From Streptomyces rishiriensis (GTDB taxonomy: Bacteria; Actinomycetota; Actinomycetes; Streptomycetales; Streptomycetaceae), in the NCBI RefSeq assembly GCF_030815485.1, contig NZ_JAUSWV010000002.1, positions 6,696,001-6,760,000 of the forward strand: 64,000 bases of DNA, given 5' to 3'. Below the pieces are notes generated by a model, which ran no database searches, had not been told where the DNA came from, and saw only the letters and a program-made list of their open reading frames with translations. The number at the start of each line of letters is the position of its first letter. Positions within the stretch are counted from its first letter, which is position 1. The position numbers and the translations under genes were made by a program. Shown here one piece after another: positions 25,088 through 32,443 of this stretch.

Positions 25088-25112
25088 CCGGACCCGCGTC
25101 CACCCGGTCCGG
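25088..25112. terminator. Terminator between P450 and dehydrogenase genes
   Basis: CCGGACC and GGTCCGG with an 11-nt loop, 11 bp after the P450 stop and 27 bp before the end of the convergent dehydrogenase gene; serves both. Confidence 0.65.
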
Positions 25113-25139
25113 GCGAATGGGAGGCCGGGCCGTTCCTGG

Positions 25140-26156
25140 TCAGCCCGTTGCGGGAGCCGCCGGGATCTCCGCGAGCCACACCGCTCTGCGGTCTCGTCGG
25201 GACACCTCGCAGGCCTCGGCGATCCGCAGCGCCTCGAGCGCCTCGCGGCCGCCGCAGGGGTTGGTCCGCTCGCCCCGCACCACGTCCACGAAGGCGTTCA
25301 GCTCCGCCGCGTACGCGGGCTCGAACCGCTCCAGGAATCCCGTCCACGGTTTGTCCGCGGCCGGCGGACCGGTGGGTTCGGTGGAGGCGATCGGGGTGCG
25401 GTCGTCCAGGCCCACGACGATCTGGTCGAGCTCCCCGGCCAGCTCCATGCGGACGTCGTAGCCCGCCCCGTTCAGCCGCGTCGCCGTCGCCGTGGCGAGA
25501 GTGCCGTCGTCGAGGGTGAGGACCGCGGCCGCCGTGTCCACGTCCCCCGCCTCGCGGAACATGGCGGGCCCGGCGTCGGAGCCGGCGGCGTACACCTCCC
25601 TCACCTCGCGGCCCGTCACCCAGCGCAGGCAGTCGAAGTCGTGCAGGAGCGCGTCCCGGTAGATCCCGCCGGACACCGGCAGCCAGGCGGCCGGGGGCGC
25701 CGACCGGTCGGACGTCAGCGCCCGCACGGTGTGCAGCCGCCCGAGCCGGCCGGAACGCACCGCCTCCCGGGCCCCGGTGTACCCCGCGTCGAAGCGGCGC
25801 TGGAAGCCCATGTGAAGGATCGTTCCGGCGGTCTCGACCTCGGCGATCGCCTGTAAGGTGCCCGCCAGATCCAGGGCGATCGGCTTCTCGCAGAAGACCG
25901 GGAGCCCGGAGCGGGCTGCCCGACCGATCAGTTCGGCGTGGGCGGAGGTGGCCGTCGTGATCACCACGGCGTCCACGCCCCAGCGGAAGATCTCGTCCAC
26001 CCCTGGGGCGGCCGTCTCGCCCAGCCGATGCGCGAGCTCCTGGGCCCGCGCGTGGTCCGCGTCCGTCAGGATCAGGGATCCGACCTCGCGGTGACGGCTG
26101 AGTGTGTTCGCATGAATGGTGCCTATGCGGCCCGTCCCGATGACCCCGATGCGCAT
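25140..26156 (-). CDS. Gfo/Idh/MocA-family dehydrogenase (inositol 2-dehydrogenase-like)
   Basis: 338 residues from ATG at 26156. Rossmann loop RIGVIGTGRIGTIHANTL (~2-19), then VVITTATSAHAELI (~70), the catalytic CEKPIAL (Lys ~97) and HMGFQRRFDAGY (~123), GGIYRDALLHDFDCLRWVTG (~165-185, catalytic Asp/His). These match myo-inositol 2-dehydrogenases that oxidise inositol to scyllo-inosose with NAD, but related enzymes act on other cyclic polyols and sugars. Divergent from a GntR-family regulator gene, with a TGTCCGGACA palindrome between them at 26199, so it is probably that regulator's target. Confidence 0.9.
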   Translation of the reverse strand: MRIGVIGTGRIGTIHANTLSRHREVGSLILTDADHARAQELAHRLGETAAPGVDEIFRWGVDAVVITTATSAHAELIGRAARSGLPVFCEKPIALDLAGTLQAIAEVETAGTILHMGFQRRFDAGYTGAREAVRSGRLGRLHTVRALTSDRSAPPAAWLPVSGGIYRDALLHDFDCLRWVTGREVREVYAAGSDAGPAMFREAGDVDTAAAVLTLDDGTLATATATRLNGAGYDVRMELAGELDQIVVGLDDRTPIASTEPTGPPAADKPWTGFLERFEPAYAAELNAFVDVVRGERTNPCGGREALEALRIAEACEVSRRDRRAVWLAEIPAAPATG

Positions 26157-26198
26157 GAAACAAAAGTGACGGCGCAGGCCGCGCGCTGTCAATGCGTA

Positions 26199-26208
26199 TG
26201 TCCGGACA
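26199..26208. promoter_or_regulatory. Palindromic operator, likely for the GntR regulator
   Basis: TGTCCGGACA in the gap between the dehydrogenase (start 26156) and the GntR gene (start 26259), positioned to control both. The same 10-bp core recurs twice after the GntR gene (27058-27069, 27081-27092). A perfect palindrome of this size fits a dimeric GntR regulator. Assignment is inference. Confidence 0.6.
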
Positions 26209-26258
26209 ACCGAACTACACGACTTCCCGTCAACCGGTCGCGGAGCTACGCTCGGGCC

Positions 26259-27024
26259 GTGCCGAAACCAGAAGTGGACCCGACCGTGCAGCTAGAACTA
26301 CGTGTGGACCGAAGTTCTCCGGTGCCGTTGTACTTCCAGCTCGCCCAGCAGCTGGAGGCCGCGATCGAGCACGGAACGCTCACCCCCGGCAGCCTGCTGG
26401 GCAACGAGATCGAGCTCGCCGGGCGGCTCGGCCTGTCCCGGCCGACCGTCCGTCAGGCGATCCAGTCGCTCGTCGACAAGGGCCTGCTGGTCCGTCGCCG
26501 GGGCGTCGGTACGCAGGTCGTGCACAGTCAGGTCAAGCGTCCGCTGGAGCTCAGCAGCCTCTACGACGACCTGGAGGCCGCCGGGCAGCGTCCGGCGACG
26601 ACCGTGCTGGTCAACACCGTCGTCCAGGCGTCCGCCGAGGTCGCCGCCGCGCTCGCGGTGGCCGAGGGCAGCGACGTGCACCGGGTGGAGCGGCTGCGTC
26701 TGGCGCACGGGGAGCCGATGGCGTACCTGTGCAATCACCTGCCCTCCGGCCTGCTCGGCCTGGACACCGACCAGCTCCAGGCCACCGGCCTGTACCGGCT
26801 GATGCGGGCCGCCGGGATCAACCCTGCACAGCGCCCGCCAGTCCATCGGCGCCCGGGCCGCCACCCCCGCCGAGGCCGAGCGGCTCGCCGAGGAGGAGGG
26901 CGCTCCGCTGCTGACGATGCAGCGCACGACCTTCGACGACACCGGCCGGGCGGTGGAGTTCGGCGACCACATCTACCGGCCGACCCGCTACTCCTTCGAG
27001 TTCCAGCTGCTCGTACGTCCCTGA
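26259..27024 (+). pseudogene. GntR-family (UTRA) regulator with one-base frameshift
   Basis: Start GTG at 26259 (a second GTG at 26286 is also possible). An N-terminal GntR winged helix (SSPVPLYFQLAQQLEAAI, ELAGRLGLSRPTVRQAIQSL) is followed by a UTRA effector domain. The frame is normal to ..LYRLMRAAGI; then an extra A at 26820/26821 shifts it. In the +1 frame the family ending resumes without loss (LHSARQSIGARAATPAEAER, APLLTMQRTTFDDTGRA, YRPTRYSFEFQLLVRP) and stops at 27022-27024. Relatives read ...AAGITLHSARQ, matching ATC ACC CTG CAC with one A inserted. Unless corrected (sequencing error) it would make a protein with a scrambled effector domain. Probable repressor of the divergent sugar/inositol dehydrogenase and perhaps the ROK kinase. 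Confidence 0.85.
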
Positions 27025-27057
27025 GAGCGTCCGCGCGACCGGCCCGCCGTGGTCGTA

Positions 27058-27092
27058 TTGTCCGGACAAGGTGACCGCTGATGTCCGGACAA
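27058..27092. promoter_or_regulatory. Tandem TGTCCGGACA operators
   Basis: Two palindromes, TTGTCCGGACAA at 27058-27069 and ATGTCCGGACAA at 27081-27092, centres 23 bp apart (about two helical turns), each followed by GGTGA. They share the core with the site at 26199. The next gene on the + strand is the ROK kinase ~575 bp downstream, which may be a further member of the same regulon, unless a gene once present here has been lost. Confidence 0.55.
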
Positions 27093-27336
27093 GGTGAGTG
27101 ATGCGCCGGCGTGACGGTCGTCCCCGGGCCCGGCTGTGCGTCCTGTGTCCGCCCCTGGGGGACGGACCCTCCCTGGCGTCCAGCCGCGCGAGGGGGCCGC
27201 GGCGTCGGCGTGGGGCGTGCGGCGTGAAGCAGTCCGGCGTGGTCGGGAAGCCCGAAGTACTGGGCGGCGGCCCGGGACGCGGCGGACACCGCGCGCGGAC
27301 GTCGTGCGCCTGGGCCCGTGGGGCCGCATACTCGCC

Positions 27337-27489
27337 TGACGCCTGACGCCTGACGCCTGACGCCTGACGCCTGACGCCTGACGCCTGACGCCTGACGCCT
27401 GACGCCTGACGCCTGACGCCTGACGCCTGACGCCTGACGCCTGACGCCTGACGCCTGACGCCTGACGCCTGACGCCTGACGCCTGACGC
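27337..27489. repeat. Heptanucleotide tandem repeat, 21-22 copies
   Basis: Perfect head-to-tail array of TGACGCC: 21 full units plus a partial one, 153 bp, no spacer and no mismatch. Lies in the 643-bp gene-free gap between the GntR gene and the ROK kinase. The 7-bp unit gives a 21-bp coding period, so all minus-strand frames are open and read as SGVRRQA repeats; these are artefacts. The rest of the gap (27093-27336, 27490-27667) shows no gene. Typical of slippage-prone repeats; copy number should vary between strains. Confidence 0.97.
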
Positions 27490-27667
27490 GGCGAGCTGCG
27501 CCCCTGCGGGCAGACGGTGCTCCTCCTCCTGCGGACACGGCCGACGGGGCGCGGGACCGCACCGGCGGCGCGAGCGGCCACGACGCGCCCCGGCACGGCA
27601 CAGGCCGCCCGTCCCCGCCACCGCCCCGCTCGGCACCCGGCGGGAGGGTGAGGCAGAATCGGCGGCG

Positions 27668-28816
27668 ATGAGCACCTACGGCAACTTCACCGCCCCCATC
27701 GGCTCCCGCCGCGCCTCCGCACTCCGCACCGTGGGCACGAGGGAGCGCCGGTCGCACCTCACCGCGCCCCGAGTGCCGACGGTCGGCATCGACATCGGTG
27801 GCACCAAGGTGATGGCGGGGGTCGTCGACGCCGACGGCAACATCCTGGAGAAGGTCCGCGCGGAGACTCCGGACAAGTCCAAGAGTCCGAAGGTCGTGGA
27901 GGACACGATCGTCGAGCTGGTCCTGGACCTGTCCGACCGGCACGACGTGCACGCGGTCGGCGTCGGTGCGGCGGGGTGGGTGGACGCCGACCGCAACCGC
28001 GTCCTGTTCGCGCCCCACCTGTCCTGGCGCAACGAGCCGCTGCGCGACCGCCTCTCCGGCCGGCTCGCGGTTCCCGTCCTGGTGGACAACGACGCCAACA
28101 CCGCCGCCTGGGCGGAGTGGCGCTTCGGCGCGGGCCGCGGTGAGGACCACCTCGTCATGATCACCCTCGGTACCGGCATCGGCGGCGCGATCCTCGAGGA
28201 CGGCCAGGTCAAGCGGGGCAAGTACGGCGTCGCCGGTGAGTTCGGCCATATGCAGGCCGTGCCCGGAGGCCACCGCTGCCCGTGCGGCAACCGCGGCTGC
28301 TGGGAGCAGTACAGCTCGGGCAACGCGCTGGTCAGGGAGGCCCGTGAACTCGCCGCCGCCGACTCCCCGGTGGCGTACGGGATCATCGAGCACGTCAAGG
28401 GCAACATCGGCGACATCACCGGCCCGATGATCACCGAACTCGCCCGTGAGGGCGACGCCATGTGCATCGAGCTGCTCCAGGACATCGGCCAGTGGCTGGG
28501 CGTCGGCATCGCCAACCTGGCCGCCGCTCTCGACCCGTCCTGCTTCGTGATCGGCGGCGGCGTCTCGGCCGCCGACGACCTGCTGATCAGCCCCGCGCGG
28601 GACGCGTTCAAGCGTCAGCTCACCGGGCGCGGCTACCGCCCCGAGGCCCGCATCGTCCGCGCCCAGCTGGGCCCGGAGGCCGGTATGGTCGGCGCGGCCG
28701 ACCTCGCCCGCCTGGTCGCCCGCCGCTTCCGGCGCGCGAAGCGCCGCCGCGTGGAGCGCTACGAGCGCTTCGAGCGGTTCACCGAGGTGGCCCGCCGTAC
28801 CCAGGACACGGTGTGA
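27668..28816 (+). CDS. ROK-family sugar kinase
   Basis: 382 residues. After a ~38-residue basic leader it has the ROK fold: ATP loop VGIDIGGTKVMAGVVDADG (~40-58), VGVGAAGWVDADRNRV (~98), VDNDANTAAWAEWRFG (catalytic Asp ~142), TLGTGIGGAILEDG (~162), Zn motif GHRCPCGNRGCWEQYSSGNA (~203-222) and C-terminal FVIGGGVSAADDLL. The catalytic machinery is complete, so a glucokinase or related hexose/N-acetylhexosamine kinase rather than a ROK repressor (no DNA-binding domain). The C-terminal tail is unusually Arg-rich. Followed 70 bp later by a membrane protein that may be cotranscribed. Confidence 0.92.
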   Translation: MSTYGNFTAPIGSRRASALRTVGTRERRSHLTAPRVPTVGIDIGGTKVMAGVVDADGNILEKVRAETPDKSKSPKVVEDTIVELVLDLSDRHDVHAVGVGAAGWVDADRNRVLFAPHLSWRNEPLRDRLSGRLAVPVLVDNDANTAAWAEWRFGAGRGEDHLVMITLGTGIGGAILEDGQVKRGKYGVAGEFGHMQAVPGGHRCPCGNRGCWEQYSSGNALVREARELAAADSPVAYGIIEHVKGNIGDITGPMITELAREGDAMCIELLQDIGQWLGVGIANLAAALDPSCFVIGGGVSAADDLLISPARDAFKRQLTGRGYRPEARIVRAQLGPEAGMVGAADLARLVARRFRRAKRRRVERYERFERFTEVARRTQDTV

Positions 28817-28886
28817 CCGCCCGTACCGCCCCGCCCCCAGGACATCGCATGACCGCCGCTCCGCCCCGCACGACCCGGGACACCGC

Positions 28887-29480
28887 ATGACAGCATCGCT
28901 GCCCCGCCAGGCCGCACCCCCCGACGAGCCGCACCGCCCGCCGGAGGACCGCCGGCACGTGATCCGCCGCAGGGCGCTCACCCTGCTGATCATCGTGCTG
29001 CTCATCGGTGTCCCGGCCGGCTACCTGGTGATCTCCGCGAACCAGAGCCGCGACAGCGGCAAGGACAAGGAGGCGAAGTACTCGGCGACCGGCCTGACCG
29101 AGGGCTGGCCCTCGAAGGTGCAGCGCCGCCTGTACCAGGTGCCGATCCCGCACCCGTCGAACCAGGTCGCCTACTACGAGACGAACAACTGGAAGACCAG
29201 CCGGCTGTACGCCCAGTTCCAGACCACGCAGGCCGGACTCGACCAGTTCCTCGCCGAAATAGGCGTCAGCCGCGGGGAGCTGAAGAAGGGCGACATCACC
29301 ATCAGCGCCCGCGACCAGGAGGTCACGGGGTGGAAGTTCACGGGACCCGGCTCGCGCCCCGGTGACGACTTCGGCATCGTCCACGAACAGAAGAACCCCA
29401 AGCCCACGCTGGATGTGGTGGTGAACACCGGCAACGCGGTCTACCCCTTCGTCTACGTGGTCTCCCGCACGGTTCCGTGA
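28887..29480 (+). CDS. Single-pass membrane protein, function unknown
   Basis: 197 residues. A basic cytoplasmic N-terminus (RRHVIRRRA) precedes one membrane helix (LTLLIIVLLIGVPAGYLVI, ~35-53); the remaining ~140 residues should be outside the cell. The extracellular part has YQVPIPHPSNQVAYYETNNW, GLDQFLAEIGVSRGELKKGD and ends in a beta-rich VVVNTGNAVYPFVYVVSRTV. No known domain recognised; this type of protein often follows the ROK kinase in Streptomyces. Strong terminator right after it, so it closes the transcription unit. Confidence 0.8.
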   Translation: MTASLPRQAAPPDEPHRPPEDRRHVIRRRALTLLIIVLLIGVPAGYLVISANQSRDSGKDKEAKYSATGLTEGWPSKVQRRLYQVPIPHPSNQVAYYETNNWKTSRLYAQFQTTQAGLDQFLAEIGVSRGELKKGDITISARDQEVTGWKFTGPGSRPGDDFGIVHEQKNPKPTLDVVVNTGNAVYPFVYVVSRTVP

Positions 29481-29491
29481 CCGGCCCCGCC

Positions 29492-29518
29492 CCGGCCGGA
29501 ACGCGGTGTTCCGGCCGG
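29492..29518 (+). terminator. Strong hairpin terminator
   Basis: Perfect 11-bp stem CCGGCCGGAAC / GTTCCGGCCGG with a 5-nt loop, 11 bp after the stop of the membrane-protein gene. Confidence 0.85.
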
Positions 29519-29599
29519 CCGCCGGGACCGATTGTCAGACCCCGCCCGTAGAGTCGAAGACGACTGATCCGACATGCGGGCGGGAGGTGGACACAAGGC

Positions 29600-32443
29600 A
29601 TGAGCGTCATGGCCGACGGCGCGGCCGTGGCGGAGCCCGGCTCCGTCTCCGTGCGGCTCGCCGCCGTCTTCCTGCCCGCGCCTGCCCCGCGCGAGGGCCG
29701 CGTCGCCTTCTGGGACCCGGCGGACGGCCCACTGCCCACCACGGCGGACGCGGAACTCACGGAGCTCACCGTCGTCCGGCGCCACGGCTCGGCCATCCGC
29801 CGCGATCAGGCCCCCGCCCTGTCCCTGCCGCTCGACAAGGCGCTCCCGCTGCTCGTGCGGGCCCGCCGCGACCCCGCCGCCCACCCGGCGACCGCCTGCT
29901 GGGGCGCGGCCGCGCTGCACGCGCTGCGGCTCACCGCCCGTGGCCGCCTGCTGCCCGGCCTGACACCCTCGGGACACGACGCCTGGCGGGCCGGACCACT
30001 GGACCCGGAGGACATCGCGCATCTGCGCGCGGTCGCCGCCGCGCTCCCGCACGAGGGCCACGCGGTGCCGCTCCCCGGCCCCGGGCCGCTCAGGCTGCCC
30101 CGGCCCGAGGCTCTGATGCGGTCCTTCCTGGACGCCGTGGCGGACACCCTGCCCCGCACCCCCGCCGCGCCGCACGCGTGCGGGAAGCCCTTCGCGGACC
30201 GCCGGCCCCAGCGGCTGCCCGGCGCGCACGACTGGGCCGCGGAGGTCGCCGCCGGCATGGACGCGGGCGTACGGATCTCGCTCCGCCTCGACCTGTCCGC
30301 GTACGACATGTTCGACCGGCTCGACGACGGCGAGCGGACCCGCCGGGCCGGCGCCGCGATCGTCCAGGTGCACAGCCTCGCCGACCCCACCCTGATGACC
30401 GACGTAGCGGCCCTGTGGGCGGGCGAGGCCGACGCCGCGTTCGGGGCGCGCGCACGCGTGGACGCCGCGCTCGCCGTGCGGCGCGCGGCCCGCGTCTGGC
30501 CGCCGCTCGCCCGGCTCGCCGAACAGGACACGCCGGACGTCCTGGCCCTGTCCGAGGACGAGCTGAGCGATCTGCTCGGGGTGGCGGCCACCCGGCTCGC
30601 GGCGGCCGGGGTCGCCGTGCACTGGCCGAGGGACCTGGCGCAGGACCTCAGCGCGGCCGCGGTGGTCAGGACCGCGCCCGGTTCGGCGACCGACGGCACC
30701 GGCTTCTTCGAGAGCGAGGAACTGCTCCAGTTCCGCTGGCAGCTTGCGCTCGGCGGCGATCCGCTCAGCGAGGCCGAGATGGACACCCTGGCGGAGGCCC
30801 ACCGCCCGGTGGTCCGGCTGCGTGACCAGTGGGTCCTGGTGGACCCGGCGCTCGTGCGCAAGGCCCGCAAGCGGGAGCTGGGCCTGCTGGACCCGGTCGA
30901 CGCCCTGTCCGTGGCCCTCAGCGGCACCGCGGAGGTCGACGGCGAGAGCGTCGAGGCGGTACCCGTCGGCGCCCTGGCCGCCCTGCGCGACCGTCTCACC
31001 ACCGGGGTCCACCCGGCCGACCCGCCCGCCGGCCTGCACGCCACCCTGCGCGACTACCAGCTGCGCGGCCTGGCCTGGCTGGACCTCATGACCTCCCTCG
31101 GCCTCGGCGGCTGCCTGGCCGACGACATGGGCCTCGGCAAGACCATCACCGTGATCGCCCTGCATCTGAAGCGGGAGCGCACGGAACCGACCCTGGTGGT
31201 CTGCCCGGCCTCGCTCCTGGGCAACTGGCAGCGCGAGATCAACCGCTTCGCGCCCGGCGTCCCGGTCCGCCGCTTCCACGGGCCCGACCGCAGCCTGGCG
31301 GACCTCGCCGGGGGCTTCGTCCTCACCACCTACGGCACGATGCGCTCGGCGGCGCCCCTCCTGGCCGGACAGCCCTGGGGCATGGTCGTCGCGGACGAGG
31401 CGCAGCACGTGAAGAACCCCTACTCGGCGACGGCGAAGGCGCTGCGCACCATCCCCACCCCCGCGCGCGTGGCCCTGACCGGCACGCCCGTCGAGAACAA
31501 CCTGTCCGAGCTCTGGGCCCTGCTCGACTGGACGACACCGGGGCTCCTCGGTCCCCTGAAGTCCTTCCGCGCCCGGCACGCGCGCGCGGTCGAGAACGGC
31601 GAGGACGACCAGGCGGTGGAGCGCCTCGCCCGGCTGGTCCGCCCGTTCCTCCTGCGTCGCAAGAAGTCCGACCCCGGCATCGTGCCCGAGCTGCCGCCCA
31701 AGACCGAGACCGACCACCCGGTCCCGCTCACCCGCGAACAGGCCGCGCTGTACGAGGCGGTGGTGCGGGAGTCCCTGCTGGCCATCGAGACGGCGGACGG
31801 CATCGCCCGGCGCGGCCTGGTGCTCAAGCTGCTCGGCGCGCTCAAGCAGATCTGCGACCACCCGGCCCTGTACCTCAAGGAGGAGTCCGCCTCCGTCGGC
31901 GACGCCCTGGCCGCCCGCTCGGGCAAACTCGCCCTGCTGGACGAGTTGCTGGACACCCTGCTCGCCGAGGACGGCTCGGCCCTCGTCTTCACGCAGTACG
32001 TCGGCATGGCCCGCCTGATCACCGCTCACCTCACCGCCCGCGCGATCCCGGTCGACCTGCTGCACGGCGGCACCCCGGTCCCCGAGCGGGAGCGGATGGT
32101 GGACCGCTTCCAGGCCGGCGCGACCCCGGTCCTCGTCCTCTCCCTGAAGGCCGCCGGCACCGGCCTCAACCTCACCCGGGCGGGCCATGTCGTCCACTTC
32201 GACCGCTGGTGGAACCCGGCGGTGGAGGAACAGGCCACCGACCGTGCCTACCGCATCGGCCAGACCCAGCCGGTCCAGGTGCACCGCCTCATCACCGAGG
32301 GCACGGTCGAGGACCGCATCGCCGAGATGCTCCAGGCGAAGCGCGCCCTGGCCGACGCGATCCTCGGCTCCGGCGAGTCGGCCCTCACCGAACTCACGGA
32401 CCGTGAACTGACCGACCTGGTCAGGCTGCGGAGGGAGGCGTGA
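29600..32443 (+). CDS. SNF2/RapA-type DEAD-like helicase
   Basis: 947 residues. The N-terminal ~480 residues are an actinobacterial SNF2-N region (SWI2/SNF2-like, rich in Ala/Leu). Helicase core: motif I CLADDMGLGKTITVIALH (Lys514), II VVADEAQHVKNP (Asp599-Gln602), III LTGTPVENNLSELWALLDW, then the C-terminal lobe with LVFTQYVGMARLI, LSLKAAGTGLNLTRAGHVVH and motif VI DRAYRIGQTQPVQVHRLI. ATP-dependent DNA translocase, probably remodelling protein-DNA or RNA polymerase complexes. Stop codon overlaps the start of a SWIM-domain protein, a pairing seen widely in bacteria, which implies a joint role in DNA repair or transcription. Confidence 0.95.
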   Translation: MSVMADGAAVAEPGSVSVRLAAVFLPAPAPREGRVAFWDPADGPLPTTADAELTELTVVRRHGSAIRRDQAPALSLPLDKALPLLVRARRDPAAHPATACWGAAALHALRLTARGRLLPGLTPSGHDAWRAGPLDPEDIAHLRAVAAALPHEGHAVPLPGPGPLRLPRPEALMRSFLDAVADTLPRTPAAPHACGKPFADRRPQRLPGAHDWAAEVAAGMDAGVRISLRLDLSAYDMFDRLDDGERTRRAGAAIVQVHSLADPTLMTDVAALWAGEADAAFGARARVDAALAVRRAARVWPPLARLAEQDTPDVLALSEDELSDLLGVAATRLAAAGVAVHWPRDLAQDLSAAAVVRTAPGSATDGTGFFESEELLQFRWQLALGGDPLSEAEMDTLAEAHRPVVRLRDQWVLVDPALVRKARKRELGLLDPVDALSVALSGTAEVDGESVEAVPVGALAALRDRLTTGVHPADPPAGLHATLRDYQLRGLAWLDLMTSLGLGGCLADDMGLGKTITVIALHLKRERTEPTLVVCPASLLGNWQREINRFAPGVPVRRFHGPDRSLADLAGGFVLTTYGTMRSAAPLLAGQPWGMVVADEAQHVKNPYSATAKALRTIPTPARVALTGTPVENNLSELWALLDWTTPGLLGPLKSFRARHARAVENGEDDQAVERLARLVRPFLLRRKKSDPGIVPELPPKTETDHPVPLTREQAALYEAVVRESLLAIETADGIARRGLVLKLLGALKQICDHPALYLKEESASVGDALAARSGKLALLDELLDTLLAEDGSALVFTQYVGMARLITAHLTARAIPVDLLHGGTPVPERERMVDRFQAGATPVLVLSLKAAGTGLNLTRAGHVVHFDRWWNPAVEEQATDRAYRIGQTQPVQVHRLITEGTVEDRIAEMLQAKRALADAILGSGESALTELTDRELTDLVRLRREA

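Noticed and set aside
27337..27489. CRISPR array
   Set aside because: Units are contiguous 7-mers without spacers and there are no cas genes; it is a simple tandem repeat.
26735..27675. Minus-strand proteins with SGVRRQA repeats
   Set aside because: Created by the 7-bp array being open in all frames; no homologue-like flanks or ribosome site.
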